NCBI RefSeq assembly: GCF_037975245.1
Contig: NC_092564.1
Coordinates: forward strand, 12,114,484 to 12,178,483
DNA: 64,000 nt
Reading direction: 5' to 3'
DNA from: Apostichopus japonicus
Lineage: Eukaryota; Echinodermata; Holothuroidea; Aspidochirotida; Stichopodidae
Position numbers and translations under genes: made by a program. Below the pieces are notes generated by a model. That model saw only the letters and a list, made by a program, of their open reading frames with translations, made no database searches and was not told where the DNA came from. Below are positions 24,454-38,272 of this stretch, piece by piece (positions within the stretch are counted from its first letter, which is position 1; every line of letters begins with the position of its first letter).

Positions 24454-26680
24454 CTGGAAATGAAGAATTAGAAATGGAATCAAAATGGAATCAAACCAAA
24501 ACATGCAAAGAAATAAAGAAAATAAAGGGATCAAGTCAAGCCAAATTAATACCTGAAAAATAGAAGTTAGTAAAGAACTAAATGAATTAAACCAAACCAA
24601 TACCTGAAAATAAAATATGATTGAATGAGCCTAATCTAATTAAACCAAACCAAACCAAATCAATACCTGAAAAAAATATATATATAATAAAAAAGCAACC
24701 TAAAAGAAATCGAATACTTGAAAATAAAGAACAAAACAATTTATCCAAACTATCAACGAAGCCACTAAATGATTAGAATTATTTACTTGTCTAATTCTCA
24801 GACGCATGCCCATAGGCAAATAAGTTGGCAACGTAAAAAACAATTACCAAATATTGAGTATTCACCGGTGTAACGTAAGAGGGGGGGGACTTTCCAATCT
24901 GAACCCCCTCCCACCCACCTCACTCCTGCATTGATCCACACCTAATTATAACATAGCTCAACTGTGTCCAATTAAATGGAAGGTTGTTAGTAAATGTTCG
25001 ATTGGCGACAAAGTCTTCCCGTTCTTGAGCACATTTGTCGAAACACATTAAGTGTGCATTCATCGTGTTCAAATAAGTTTGACATCGTTGTTTGCTAACT
25101 GTCACGTTTCATCAAATTCTTCAATATTAGTCGCATTAAACATATCAGATGAATGTCAGCTGGAATAGTATGTTAACACCTCGTAAAAAGACATAAAACA
25201 TTGTTTATTCATTACTGTCACAGTCTATTACCCTGTCTAATAATTGCTTGATGATTAAATATTTAGCCTTCTATCATCCATATTACAGGGGGCGCTCTCC
25301 AGCTGACTACGCATATCCAAAGGTAACTGAGCATGATAATTAGGTGACAACATGTATTTGCATAACTTAATTCCTGCACCTTGGGTGGCCTATTGTATTT
25401 AATCATGCACGGAGAGTGTCCATTATTGTCAGTCTTGTACAGCGTTTGATACTCTTACAATATAGAGACATTCTTTAGCTCGATGTATATTTGCGTTGGA
25501 TTGGTTTGGAAGTTCTGGGAGTTTTGGGGGAGAGTAAAAAAGGGGCACGCATAGAGACAACAGTGAATAAAAGAGCAGAAAGACATTTCAACTGTTCACG
25601 TCTTAATTTGTACTTGTTGTGTAATATATATGTACAGGACCCCCGTCACATTATCAGTAGGATAAAAGTGAAAAATAGCTTACCTAGAATGATGAAAGGC
25701 ATAGATAATGCAACCTGATTGAAAGGAACACCGACGTAAGAGAGCAATCCCACTGCTGACACCACAGCAAGTGATGCAGACACCACTCCCAAGACACCCA
25801 ACCATGGTTTACTTTGGGTTCCATCTCGTATCATGATACAGGAAACGACTGCAAACATAATTAGAATAAAATAAGATGCGGCGAGGTAAGGGATAGCAGC
25901 AAACGCTAGATTAGTTTGTGATTCATCAAGAGAAGCTGACGTATAGCCGTTGACCTCTATGACGTCAGAATTTAGCTCATGAAGTAAATTCGTAACGGCC
26001 ATCTCCCAGTCGGCAGACAGTGTGTCGATGTCTTCAGGTGAACTCTGCAGACTGTACGATAGTAACAGTGCATCGGCTGCGACCAGTTCGTCATTCATGA
26101 TAGTTCTCCCGCCAAAAAAAGGAGCGATGTCGTAGCTGACACCTGTTGGTAAGGTAACCTCTGGAAAGGGTACAGTCACAACAGAGTCGTTGTTATTATA
26201 ATATCGTAAGGAGGACGTCACTGGATCGGGAAAGCAATGGTCGTTCCATTGGTTACACAGATTGGTAAAGTTTGCAGGTGTTGAACGTGTCGCAGGATAC
26301 ACCTCTAACTTTCTTATCTCTTCGTCGAGATCTAGGACAGCTTGCACGCTGTCTTGCCTCAGAATGTTGCCGTCGTCTGTGCATGTTATCGCTATAGATA
26401 CCTGTCGTTGCGTAAGATAGATTAATCGATTGGGTAAGGTATGTCGGTCGTCAACAGGGAACAGATCGTTCAATATCTCTCGTTCCTCTTTCGCACGACT
26501 TGTGATGGGAGAAAAGAGAAACTCGGCGTCAGATTGGAACTCCATAAATAGAATCCCAGCTCCTAGACCACTGGCAACGAATAAAGTGATCAAAATGATA
26601 GAGAGAGGGAAACGGCATAGAAATTTAGAATATCCTCGGAATAATTTCCTTAGTAACCACTCCATGCAGTTGCACTTCAT
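22676..26680 (-). CDS. Patched-domain (PTCHD3-like) RND-superfamily membrane protein B
   Basis: Two coding exons, complement(join(22676..24453,25684..26680)), give 924 residues. The start MKCNCMEWLLRK aligns with MAFQGIERLLRK of gene A. The order is TM1 after CRFPLSI, ectodomain 1 (LFPVDD, NILRQ, FFGG motifs shared with A), the sterol-sensing-type bundle, GIGLDDMF in TM4, TM7, ectodomain 2 with LPCCERF, and TM8-12 with GFSVDF. Both RND acidic residues are present, so a transport-competent protein is expected in a cell membrane; the cargo is unknown. Compared with A, the cytoplasmic loop after TM6 is longer and hydrophilic, with a run of four His, and the C-tail is about 40 residues longer. 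The intron is at the same codon and phase as in A. A and B are tandem duplicates in the same orientation, about 8.6 kb apart. Confidence 0.92.
24454..25683 (-). other. Intron of Patched-like gene B
   Basis: The intron is 1230 nt with GT..AG borders. Its acceptor-proximal part (24540-24730) contains three or four degenerate repeats of the splice junction itself, described under findings. The rest shows no repeat or exon. Confidence 0.8.
25684..26680 (-). CDS. Patched-like gene B, coding exon 1
   Basis: This exon encodes residues 1-332 and the first base of codon 333. It ends ...ATC ATT CTA G before the donor gtaagc. It covers TM1, ectodomain 1 and TM2-TM3 plus most of TM4. A second Met at codon 6 (MEWLL) is also in a fair context, so the start may vary by five residues. 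Confidence 0.9.
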
Positions 26681-27727
26681 GATGTAGTTTACTGTATTGC
26701 CTGTTTTGTTTGGTAAAGCTGCTTCGCTGCAAGTCGTTTGCTAACACCTGTCAAAGAATGAAAATAAAATGCTCAAAGTGAACCAACAATTTTTGAACAT
26801 GGTAATAAATACAGTAGGTTTAATCATACATAACTATGCTAGTATATTTGTAAAGGCATATGTAATTCGCAAGTTTTATCTGTGTATCATATATGGACTG
26901 TCATTATGCAAACATCAGCAATGTTTACAAGCCGAATATCGTGATGTACAATAACAGGCTGCTAATATAATAAGATATCATACGACACCTAGTTTGCTAG
27001 TCCTTGTTCAAATTGATCTCAAGCAGTCATTGTTAAATGAATAAAATCATGAAGAAAAAATCCTGTGTAGAATTTAGAAGAAAAACACCCTATTCGGACT
27101 GCTTGTCCAAAAGTGATACACAACGTACTCAAGCTGTAAATTTGTTGTCATCAATTGATCTTGTCTTTGACTTTCTGTGTCCGAGTTCTTTCAGTTGCAG
27201 TTATTTGATGGCAGTGGCGGCGGACAATGAACACCCAGTCCCTTAAATAATGGCTACATAAATACTTACTATGGCTAAATAAATACTCAGTACCATTATA
27301 GTCTTTTTAGACCTAGTCATCCATGGAGTGTATTGAGGCCTTATATAGTATTTCTATACAAACGCCAACTAGATTTCGGCCGTATTCATTCAAAACCCTA
27401 CAAAGGAAACTAGCTCTACTAAGTACCCTTGTAAACGTGACCGGCTATACTGTAAGCTATAGCAGTAAGTCGGTAATAGCTCCATGGTCTCACCAACACA
27501 GGGGAATATTGTCACGCGCAGTTCGAATAGGCTATAACTCAAAATAGCATTGCGCGCATGCAGCGTTTCGCTCCTATAATTGTGAAGGTTTTCACAATTT
27601 TTTGATTGTGAAGGTTTTCACCAAACCTATATTGGAATATTTTTATTCTCTCCAATCTATAAGAGCAAATCGTTGAAGCTATAGACAGCTCCCTCTATTC
27701 TGTTTCACGGGCCGGTGTCAACTAGAC
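26681..27727. other. Upstream flank of Patched-like gene B, no gene recognised
   Basis: No upstream exon, TATA box or other promoter element could be fixed with confidence. A duplicated palindromic word 'gtgaaggttttcac' lies at about 27582-27620. Confidence 0.4.
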
Positions 27728-29646
27728 CAGGCGCGTATCCAGGGGGGGCGTTGGGGGCGCGCGCCCCCCGGGTAAGAAAAAGAGGGGAGAAAAAAAAGAG
27801 AAGAAAAAAGGAAAAAAGAGGGGAAAAAAGAGGAGGAGGAGAGGAAGGAAGGGAAAAGAAAAAGAAGAAGGAAAGAAAAAGGAGAAAAGGGAGAAAGGAG
27901 GGAGTAGAAGACAAACGCCAAGACACCGGGAATAGAAAGAGGAACAGTGACATCATTACAGCGCTGAACCCTATTATATTCACATGGCCGGGTAGCCAGT
28001 GACGGATCGAGGATTTCGGAAGGGGCGCGCGCCTCACCCTACCCCTTATACCAACAACTCCACTTTTGACGTTTCCATTTTTCCTCTCTCACTAATGTAT
28101 CTATATATATATACTATATATGGTCTAGCATAACGCGTGTGTGTGTATGGACGCTTTAAACAATTGTGCTATGAAACCAACTGTGGCTGGTCTCGAGCTC
28201 GACCGAGTCGTCGGGGAACATGACGCATTTCGGGAAGGGGGCGACCACCCCCCCCCCCCCCCGAGCATATTTTGTTTTATGATATCGCTAGTAAATTCGA
28301 AATAGAAAATGCTTAGATGCAACTGACAAGGCATGGGAAGTGTCATTTCCAGTGATCTGGGAGGCATTTTCGGCCAAAATTTTCTTTTCAGGCTCTGCCC
28401 CTCCCTGGCAAATTATTCGCTGCGCGCCTGTTCGAATTTGTAAAACAAACAGCAGATATCACATCATATCAGTGAGCATGAAAATGGCGTTCCAGGATGA
28501 ACAGCCTCAAAAACTGTCTATGTGTGTAGTCAAAGGCGAAGGAGCCCAATTTGATTTGGGGAGGTGTAACGACTTGCCCGAAAATATAACCAATATTTTC
28601 GCGCGTTCAACATGTTAATGTCAATATCATATAAGCAAGCATCGGTTATTACATCGCATGCCATCATGTACCCCACGGTCACTGAAAGTTGCGCAGTATA
28701 CCGCGGGATGCTCACATAAACAACGAATTGTCCTATGTAGATGGAGAAAAAGCATGGAGGTCCAGTTATGTCAAAACTCAATTTTACATTAGTAATGGTG
28801 AATTAGTCGGCCAAGCTTAGAACTTTATTTTAATTACCAAAGAGATAATTTTTTAACTATTCATTTCCTTTAGCTACATCATTGCAATGTATTTTTCTTT
28901 CAGTATAGGTGCCCGAAAAATTCTCAGCATATTGCCCGAATTTTCAGAAAGGAATATTTCGTTAGGCCCCCCCCCCCCAGCCTCCCTGACCTATGTGTGT
29001 AGTGTTCCGTTTCGGAAATATCTGGTATTTTTTTCATTTCCTTCAATGAAGTTTTATAATAGCCGTTATAGGAGGTTTCAATATTTGTACACCAATAATT
29101 AACTGTGTCTGAATTTTCGAAAATTTCCTGACCAACTTTCTTCATCATACTTCCCTCTACTTGTGCAATTTTGACCAGTCTGTTAGGGGTTCAAGGAGGT
29201 TTTTCTATATTGGTTGTCCATACATGAAATTTTTGCGCAACATTATGGGTATGTTTTGAAGTGGAAATGTGAATTTTGAAATTCTGAACAAAAAATGGGC
29301 TTAAAACCTTCAAAAGTGGGGCTGTCGGGTATTGTGGGCCGCGACGTAGAATCACCTACAAAAAGCAATGATCCACAGGAGATGCGATGAGGTCGAACAT
29401 GATGTGTGACTGGTGACAATCTTCAAAATGGTTATGGATGGGGAAAAACTATTGGAAAATACTTGGTTCTCAGGCAAAAGTGTACATCTGGTTGGTCATT
29501 TTCAAGCCCGAGAAGTGTCATTTCCGGTGATCTGGGGGGTGTCAAAACCAGAAATTTTCTTGTACGCTGCGCGCCAACCGATGGTGGCGCTCCGCTGAGA
29601 TAGTAATTCGCGCCCCCCGGGTTAGAAAATCCTGGATACGCCCCTG
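27728..29646. mobile_element. 1.9-kb non-autonomous DNA transposon, copy 2 (5-bp TSD)
   Basis: The element begins CAGGCGCGTATCCAGG and ends with the inverse of CAGGGGCGTATCCAGG. The duplication TAGAC lies at 27723-27727 and 29647-29651. Contents are in the same order as copy 1: purine tract, module starting CAGTGACGGATC at about 28002, its end near 28430, unique central part, and subterminal module at about 29510-29605. It lacks part of the module near 28385, where copy 1 has the TACGC..GGTGGCGCT box. No transposase frame is present. Confidence 0.88.
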
Positions 29647-29651
29647 TAGAC

Positions 29652-30541
29652 TGTACATACCGTATACTGCAGTTCATGATAGGTCTTATCCATTCGATTC
29701 TACAAAATAATGTAGTCTCTCCAAGTCTTTTTTTTTTCATCGTAAAATGTTTCCATTAATGAAATGCAGGTGAATAAACCGTCATACCTTCGCAATTTTG
29801 TTTGCCGTTCGGGTACAACTCGGAAGACTCATGATTAGTTTTCATAATTTACCTCTGCTAATCCATCAGGGAAATCAAATAGCCTAATCCCTTTTCTCCT
29901 GTTTCTTTCTGCTATTAAATTGTGTAAAACTAACTCCACTGAATTTAACAAGGAACAGAACTCATACAATATATATCAAGTCGTCTTACCCCCTCCCCCA
30001 AACTCATACAACATATTTCAAGTCGTTTTACCCCCCCCCCCCCACCACCCCAAACTGATACAATATATTTTAATTCGTCTTACCCCCTCTTTTATGACTA
30101 AATCAATTAACTTCCTCTCAGGCTGCCCGCACTTGACCCAACCCGCTCCTGTTACTGTAACGTAAGTTCATTAGTGATATAAATCCATCTAATGAATGTA
30201 AAACTTCATAATTGAGACACAGGAAATTTATGATAACGACGGTTAAAATACTGTCAGCTGGTTCTGAATATTAATGTTAGTTTCAACATGGCTGATTGCA
30301 TTAGTGACGAGGAGAAGTGATATGACTGACCTACATCATTATAATACCTTATTTTTTACAAAAATATTTCCAAATATTGCTTCGGACATCGAACATATTA
30401 TAAGGCAATTAATAGAAGAACAAAGCCTCCAGTTGTCGCAAAATTATAATATTCTATAATGTAGAAACTCTGCCATGCAAGTAATGATAGATTAATTAAC
30501 ATGTTCAATGTTATAAGACTAAGCTAAATATGTACATATAA

Positions 30542-30604
<63 letters not shown>

Positions 30605-31645
30605 CATTATTGCAACGTAGACTGTAAGTAATGTAGGCCTAATACGGGAATGGCCCAGCTTGCTCCAAAATCCGCTCTTGTCAAAAAGAAAAAAATGAAT
30701 TACCTATGATTATTCAGCTTCCGGAGACAACAAATTTGCGGTAAAGTCCACTCCTTTAACCACTATGGGCCTCCGTTCCAGTTGGCATTTGCTATCTTCA
30801 ATGTTCATCAGGAGCATTCATGAGATTCACGCTCTCATAGCATACACTGAAATACTAATTTAGCGATGAACGCATTATAGACTGTACGGTAATCTTTGCA
30901 ACAAACACGCTTCGTCATTATGTTACACATTCACAGTTCAGGCCGCCTGAATATTAGCGTTCAGTTTCGCTTTGTGTTTCTCTCAGCGGTTATATTTGCT
31001 GCCGTGGCATTGTGCTTAATCAAACAAGCTATTGCGTCATTCACAACCAATGCTGGACATACTGCATGCCATAGACATAACGCGAGCTGTCCATTCAATA
31101 TCGACCGTCTCCAAAGAAGAATAATGCAGATAAAGAGAAAACAACAAGAGTGAATTTCCTTTTAGCAGCAGACTGCCTAGAACGCTCTCGTTTGAACACG
31201 TGTTAGCTTCTATGCAAGCAATAATAAAATAAAATAAAACTGTTATCAAACTGCTTATCCACTAGAGAGCCTGAGTAAAAGAATGTGTAAAAGTAAGTTG
31301 GCCGGCAGAGACTGATCTTCTACAGAGAGGCTAAATGACAAGTTACAGTAACAGAGGGGACAAAAACACGCACAGAATACAGACAGGTTATAATGAGCAT
31401 GGTGAACACAATGAGATAGATGAAAGGGGATTATAAGTAGACAATGGATAGACAATAGAAGATCCTGCTAAGATCGAAACGTCAGGCCAACTTACTTTTA
31501 AGAAATAATTATAAGGAACTGTGTGTACATGAGATAGAGAGAGAGGTGGAGAGAGAGGTGGAGGTGGAGAGAGGCATCGGTTTATGGCGGTCATGGTGTT
31601 GGAATTTCATATCCACGTTCTTGTCTATCTTCAAAATCAAGAACA
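29652..31645. other. No gene recognised; short tandem repeats
   Basis: Three units of about 50 bp ('acaata..tatcaagtcg' then 'tcttacccc') run from about 29962 to 30090. A (TA)n tract of about 60 bp lies at 30541-30601. No exon or RNA gene was supported. Confidence 0.45.
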
Positions 31646-31835
31646 GTGAAAAAAAACTTTCAGCCTCCACCGGGAGCCGAACCCGGGCCTCCCGCTTTAT
31701 ATGCGGATACCCTAACCACCATAGGCTGATTGTATGTCCAGAGGTTCGAAACCGGTAAGGATGGTCGTAATTCCACTGTAGGCGTTTGTTACCCCTATCG
31801 AACAATACTGCAATCATCCCAGTTTCCTTCATAAT
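31646..31835 (-). mobile_element. tRNA-derived SINE, copy at 31.7 kb
   Basis: On the minus strand the tRNA-like head 'tatggtggttagggtatcc', with B-box-like 'cccgggttcggctcccgg', is followed by 'tggaggctgaaag' and 'cactgttcttgattttg'. The upstream part 'ccggtttcgaacctctgg' matches the copy at 17617-18040. No TA tail is present here. Confidence 0.7.
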
Positions 31836-32427
31836 ATAAGTCCTTCTTCGTGCATGGGAGTGATTGATCGCGTTTGACTGGGAAAGGAATTTCCGGGGGT
31901 TGGGATGGGGAGGAATTGGGGAGGGTATAGGGAAGTTGACGACTTTTGTCTAGAAACAATTACCGAAATTTTCACTTTGATTTATAACAAAAGCTGGTAG
32001 CATGGTGTCAGTGAAAGAAGCGTACAAAACTTTTGTTTTATTTTGATAAGCTATGAAGGAAACTCAAGCATGTGGGTTTATTACGAATTTGAAATGTAAC
32101 ATTTTCTCAGGCCTTCATCTTTGGCATATATATTTTAACTCTTATATTTTACTGCACTCTGCAATATACAGCCACAGCTTCATGCAAACACGGGCAGAGT
32201 TCCGTTATTTACACAGGATCGAAAACTATGTAAAGTTACCACCTATTATTGAGCCGCGAGTTGGGTGTGATGAATTCGTGTTAATTGTAACACGTCACCT
32301 TCAGGGAATAACGAACGGTTACTCGGACAATAGAATATTATTAGAAATGAGGCAAAGGGAAAAAACCAAGTGAATTGTAAAGACGATGACGGTAAGAATT
32401 GAGCAATATCGGTTCGAGATACATTCC

Positions 32428-32805
32428 GGCCCGCGCTAATATGGTATGCGGACCCCCGAGTCCTTAGTACTATATGGGCCTAGCCTGCTAACATGGTATG
32501 CGGGCCACTGAGGCCTTAGTATACTTTAATGGGCCTAGCCTGCTAATATCGAATGCGGGCCCCTGAAGCCTTAGTACTTTAGGGGCCTAGCCTGCTAATA
32601 TTGTATGCGGTCCCTGAAGCCTTAGTACTTTATGGGTTAAGCCTGCTAATATGGTATGCGGGCCATGAGGCCTAAATACTTATGGGTCTAGCCTGCTAAT
32701 ATGGAATGCAGACCCCTGAGGCCTAAGTACTTTATGGGCCTAGCCTGCTAATATGGTATGTGGCCCCGAGGCCTTAGTACTTTATGAGCCTAGCCTGCAT
32801 TATTG
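32428..32805. repeat. Minisatellite, about 54-bp unit, six to seven copies
   Basis: Each unit contains 'gcctagcctgctaatatgg' followed by 'tatgcgggccc' and 'gaggccttagtacttta'. Unit lengths vary by small indels. Confidence 0.85.
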
Positions 32806-33077
32806 TTCAATTTAGGTAGTATAGTGACGTGATTATCTTTGGCCCTTATGATTCTCTCTAGCGCTTGCACAAAATTCGCCCCCACCTCGTATACAAAATC
32901 CGCCTGACACTTTTGGAAGTTAGCAGGCGCGGCTATACTAGGGGAGGGGTAACGGTTTACACTCCAGGTTTAACCCTCTCACAATAGTTCAAAGGATTTT
33001 GCCATTTATAGGACTCGATAGAGGTCAAATTTCTACGTTTTCATGTCATGGTACATTTCTCAGCCTTCTGCTGGCGT

Positions 33078-34576
33078 CAGGGACGTAGCCAGGGGGAGCG
33101 ACCGCTCCCCCCCCCCCCTTTCAGTGTCGATTTTTTTTTTCAAACTGTCGTTTTTTTAGCATGGTATTTTGTCAGTGCTCTTTTGATCTTGAATACTCGT
33201 CAGCTCCGTTAACTCGATTGTAATCGTAGTAACATTCACGCCTACTGATTCAACTACTTACTTAGTTTGGCAGATGCAATTAGATAAATATAGCTTATAG
33301 CCACTTACAAGCCTACAGTTGGCCACTGCGTAATAAAATACATATTGCCTACCTAACCGCACTCTATGGAATGTCACCAACTGTAACGTCGACAACGTCG
33401 TTCTATGAGTCGTCCTAAGTTGTTGCACGAACAGCATGTTATGAAGCTAAGCTAGCAACCGTACGTGATACGCACTTCCTATAATAAGTATTACACTGCT
33501 AATACACTGCGGTAACGATATTTGTTTTTAGGCCACTGCATATCTGGCTATATTACAAAATATGAAAGTTTATATTGTCCATCAGTTAAGTTCGTCAAAT
33601 GTATTAAAGTCCAGACATTGGACAATAAACAAGAATCATCCTACTGGAAAAATTGTAAAAGAGCACTATGTTTGTCTTTCTGATATATTATGCAAAAGAA
33701 TATGTAAAGGAATTCAAACAGGAAACAAAATCTGGTGATAATTATATCATATGATCAGGGGCGTAGCACTGTTGGTCCGGGCCTACATTTTTTTTGGCCA
33801 AGTTATCTTTTTTTTAAAAAACACCCATAATTCAAATCGATAAGCTTGCTGGACGAGTTTAAGAGTCTATAGACAGGAAAAAGTATTGAAATGAACGTAG
33901 CAAGAATATGGCTAAATTAGGTGACCTATTCTTCTGTCATCTAGGCTGTCATTTCTATCGCGTGCCGTTTCATTCAACACTCTACCCGCCAAAAAAGACA
34001 GTAGGATCCGATCTTGTCAGTTTTTTAACATGTAGTTAAGAACCCGTTTACGCAGATAATATTTCAGTTGAGAAAACAGTTGAGAAATTTGCATCAGATG
34101 GCAATCGTCGGATAGCTCTCGCCTTCTCTTATTAGGCTAACTTAAACATTTACTAGCTACAGTTGTATCAAAGACAACTACCGGCTATAGTTGTATCAAA
34201 GACATTTCTGGCCTATCTTTGTATCTACAAGTATCAGAAGTTAAAAAGTAAGACTACTCTGTACATGTACCTTGCTAATTTTAATACATTATGTAGTATT
34301 GAACTACGTACTATTTTAACTCGTTTGTTTTGGGGGTTTAAAAGTGATATTGAATGAGGTGTCTCAAGTTAGCAAGAGGCCAGGGAACCAGAATGAACAC
34401 TCGGGAAGGGCCGTTTCCGGCCATCTGGGGGGTTTGTAAAACCAAAAATGTTCTTGTACGCTCCGCGCCAACCGATGGTGGCGCTCCGCTCAGATAGTCG
34501 TGCCTACAACTTTGAAAATCTATATCAATCGCAAAAAGTGCTCCCCCCCCCTTTCAAATTCCTGGCTACGTCGCTG
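33078..34576. mobile_element. 1.5-kb hAT-like non-autonomous element
   Basis: The ends CAGGGACGTAGCCAGG and, inverted, CAGCGACGTAGCCAGG are flanked by a perfect 8-bp duplication, GCTGGCGT (33070-33077 and 34577-34584). The right subterminal region (about 34400-34500) is the shared module also found in the 1.9-kb element. An inner 'caggggcgtagcactg' at about 33770 may be the edge of a further nested insertion with no visible partner. No transposase frame is present. Confidence 0.88.
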
Positions 34577-34584
34577 GCTGGCGT

Positions 34585-35157
34585 CGCTACCAAATGTAAA
34601 AGACAGGTAGGCGGTAGGCCCATCAGAACCACCACCTTGGAAATCACACACTTTACATATTGAAAAAGATTGTTCAAAATGTGGAATAATGTCGATCTTG
34701 TAAACTACAGTCATATCTTGGGATAGAGCTATCTATAAGGATTTGTTCTTTCACGAAAGGTTCGATAAATTCAGATCCTTGCCAGTCGTGGACTCCTGCA
34801 GCAGAAATGTGAAGAAGAAAGCTTATACATAAGACAGGTTAAGGGATAACTAATATTGTTTGTAAGATGTTAAAGTGTAATGGGAAATAATCACATGACA
34901 AGATAAAAAATGTAACTACAAAGCTTAGAAATTTCATTCTATTTATTCTGTATAAGAGGCTTTATGCCCTTTACAGCTGTAAGAATATAATGTAACTTTC
35001 ATAACATGAATCAATGAATTTTTTTTAAGGTAAATATCTGAGTCAAACAAGTTGTATTACAAGCAGTGAAAGTTAAGCGCATAATCAGTATATACATATA
35101 TAAATATAAATATATGTATATATATGCATATATATATATATATATATATATGTATTA

Positions 35158-35203
<46 letters not shown>

Positions 35204-38200
35204 GTGTATTATATATGTATATACTACGGTCACCTCGTCCCTATCACGTTAGTTTAACAGACTGCCTCGATTTCACATACGTAATGAAAATGTTAAAGAA
35301 AGACCAAACACATACAAAAATTCTCACACAACTAACCTGCCGTCTACGACCAAAACACATTAAGATCTATTTAACTAACTTGCAGTTTATATTTAGTGTT
35401 ATATCTGTCGACCCCCACCTGTACAAGGATACTTATTTGAGACTAAAAGATATATACTTGTGCAGTCACGTTACTACCCCAAACGTGGAAATCCACCATT
35501 CTTTAAGTTTTTTCACCCACTTACCGTATACTACTGACAAGTGTCAACCGTCACCCAACCGTCACCCCCCCCCCCCACCTCCCTCATATCTGTACACCAC
35601 CCTTGCGATGATATATAGTGTAACCTGTCGTTATGACCCATCTAGCAAATACATACACGATACATGAACTGAAGAAGGCTTTTCTTTCCTTTGAAGGAAG
35701 AGGATTCTTACAAAAATGTTTGAATATTCAGTGAATTGAACACAGCTCGTGGATAGATTGACTGTTAACTAAATATTTTCAGTTAGTTTCCGGTTTTGAT
35801 TTCAAATGGAAAACAAGGGGAAAATATGGACACCTTTCGCTGAACATACATATTTCTAGAGGATATCACAGACAAACCCACACAATTTATTTCCTTTGAG
35901 GAGTCGAGAGTTTACCATGCACCGAAAACACTTCTTTTTCTCTTATTATTCAATTTACACAGACACAGACAGAAGTAAAACCATATTCACTGACACTGAC
36001 ACTTTACAATAACGAACCTAAAACATTAAATGAATTTACGGAGGGCGTATTGTGCATAACAAAATGAAAAACACTTCCACAAGACAAATTCACCATTAAT
36101 TTCAAGTAGCTAAAGGGCAATTGTTGGTTGTGCCACAAGCATATCTGATGTCAATATTTTCATAGCAACATACATGTTATCAGATCACAAGAGCACCCTA
36201 GTCACCTGTTCCTATGCCCATTCGGCCATTCCCTTCCGAGCACATTCCCCATTGTAGATATTTATGTATCCCCGATCTCCACATACAATCACTATGAGGT
36301 TACCACACAAGCCATCTCATGTAGGGCCACCCAAAAATTCAAAGCATGTGTCTTTATTTTGATTCTCTCAACAACAACAAAATTAATAAAAATTTAGTAT
36401 CATGAAAGACAGCAGTGTTGCTGCTTCATTAGATCTCATACTCCAAACAGATGCTATTTGAACACCTTCACTGGACCCCCCCCTGCACCCCTATCAATTT
36501 TGTCCCCTTCCCCTTTTCCCCTTTTCCCCTAGCACAGTACCATGAAATTGACACATGGGTTAGGCAGGATGACATTCTCTGAAGTTATCACTCATCATCA
36601 TTATTAATTTTTATCTTTCTTGGCTTGGTTGTTAAAGAGGATGAAATAAACTACTGATAAACTACTGATAACTATTCTCAAAATCCGGAGGATTGGAGGT
36701 GATTTAAAGGCATTTGAAAAAAGAGAGTTCCAGGATGAAACAAGATGATTATGCAGAAGGGAGAACTAGCAGATGAATTTGGGCAGTATTATGTATTAAC
36801 TTACACCACTTCTATCACAAAATGTAAATTGTTACGGTGGGTAACTTTATAAGGGACATGATATTCCATTTTCAGCTATCTCATGGTAGGTACTGTAAGA
36901 CATGTCAGTTGAGGACTCGTGTCTATACTTTAGCGACAAAGTGACTAATTACGTGTGTTAGCCAATGGATCATTCAACTGTGGTACGACACCTATAAAAC
37001 CCTACACCTACTGAAGAATGCACGATCCCCAGCCCCCTCCTGCCCTCCGTACCCCTCCATGCGTATATGCACAACAATCAACTATCCCACCACCTTTCAT
37101 TTTTTTAAATTACAATCAAGCACTGTGCCCGCTCATATATTCATTGACGTTCTTCAATGTTCATTATTATCTTGCTTACAAAGAAGAAACAAAAGCAAAT
37201 TTCATAAAAAATTTCAACACATGAAAAAAGCAAATGACTACTGTCATACAATGGCTCAAAAAAAACAATCTTGCAGGATAATTCCCATGTCTGCATAATG
37301 ATAACTGAAAAGAGCGAACAAAGTTAAAAATAATTGCAAGAATTTAATTCAAAAAAGAGAAAATACAGACCTAGGCAAAGTAACCCCTTTATGCCCAACG
37401 ATACACCTTTACGCAAGCTCACCTTTGACCCCTGACCCTTATGACAGGATATAAGCTATCCTGCATCACACAGCATAGCCGCATGGCTCTTGAATGGAAT
37501 ACAGCAGAAAATGACCATTGAAGGGGCGGGTGGGTGGGGTAAAGGATAAACCACAATGGTCCACAAACTTTTGTGAGTGTCAACATACTTGAAAATCCAT
37601 TTCTGAGGAGGGGGAAGGGATGGTTTGGGGGTGGGGTGGAGAAGCATGGAGGTGGGGAGAACAGAAGACATCAATAAGCTTTGCTGTTTTGGTCTTTTTG
37701 CTCTTCGGTTAGTTTGCTATCATCATTGTAGTTGCTTCCTTCCTCAATAGCGTTGTCACAGATGATAATAATATTTTGACTCCAATTATGAATTGGTTGG
37801 TTTTTTCCATCACTTTCCTTCCAACATATTTGAGATTAACTCAAAATATGTGGGTTAAAATCTCTAAAACACCTTCACTCAAAGTACTTGGAATGAAGAA
37901 GAAGAAGATGAAGATGAAGGAGAATAAAAACAAATGCAGACAATTAACTACCTAGAATGTGCACCAATGTGCAACCAATGCATATAAACCAAACATACAA
38001 TAACACCTACAGTACTACAGCAGCTTGAAGTGAGCCATGAGAAATTACACATGGTTGTTAACTAAACTAACAACTTTTGAGAGAAAATACTTCATATTTC
38101 ATCTTGGTTTCACTTCAATTGATTGTTAGCTAATAATTGGCCTCTAGAGAGGAGATGCTGCATCTATGGCAACTAGTCTGCTATCATTTTTCTCTAAGAT

Positions 38201-38266
38201 AGATTTTGTTGTTTTGATATTAAGATTTTGGTTGGTGAGAGACTTTTTGGGAATATTCCTGTAATG
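34585..38266. other. Gene-poor stretch
   Basis: Contains (TA)n-type tracts at about 35098-35205. Short open frames show no family resemblance. Sequence left of 38761 must include the 3' UTR of the STT3B gene. Confidence 0.4.
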
Positions 38267-38272
38267 TTTATT
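38267..38272 (-). promoter_or_regulatory. Candidate polyadenylation signal of STT3B
   Basis: AATAAA on the minus strand lies about 490 nt past the STT3B stop codon. It is the first exact hexamer I see downstream. The cleavage site itself is not visible in sequence. Confidence 0.35.

Noticed and set aside
33770-33830. Left terminus of an additional hAT-like element
   Set aside because: CAGGGGCGTAGCACTG fits the terminal type, but no right terminus or duplication was found inside 33078-34576.
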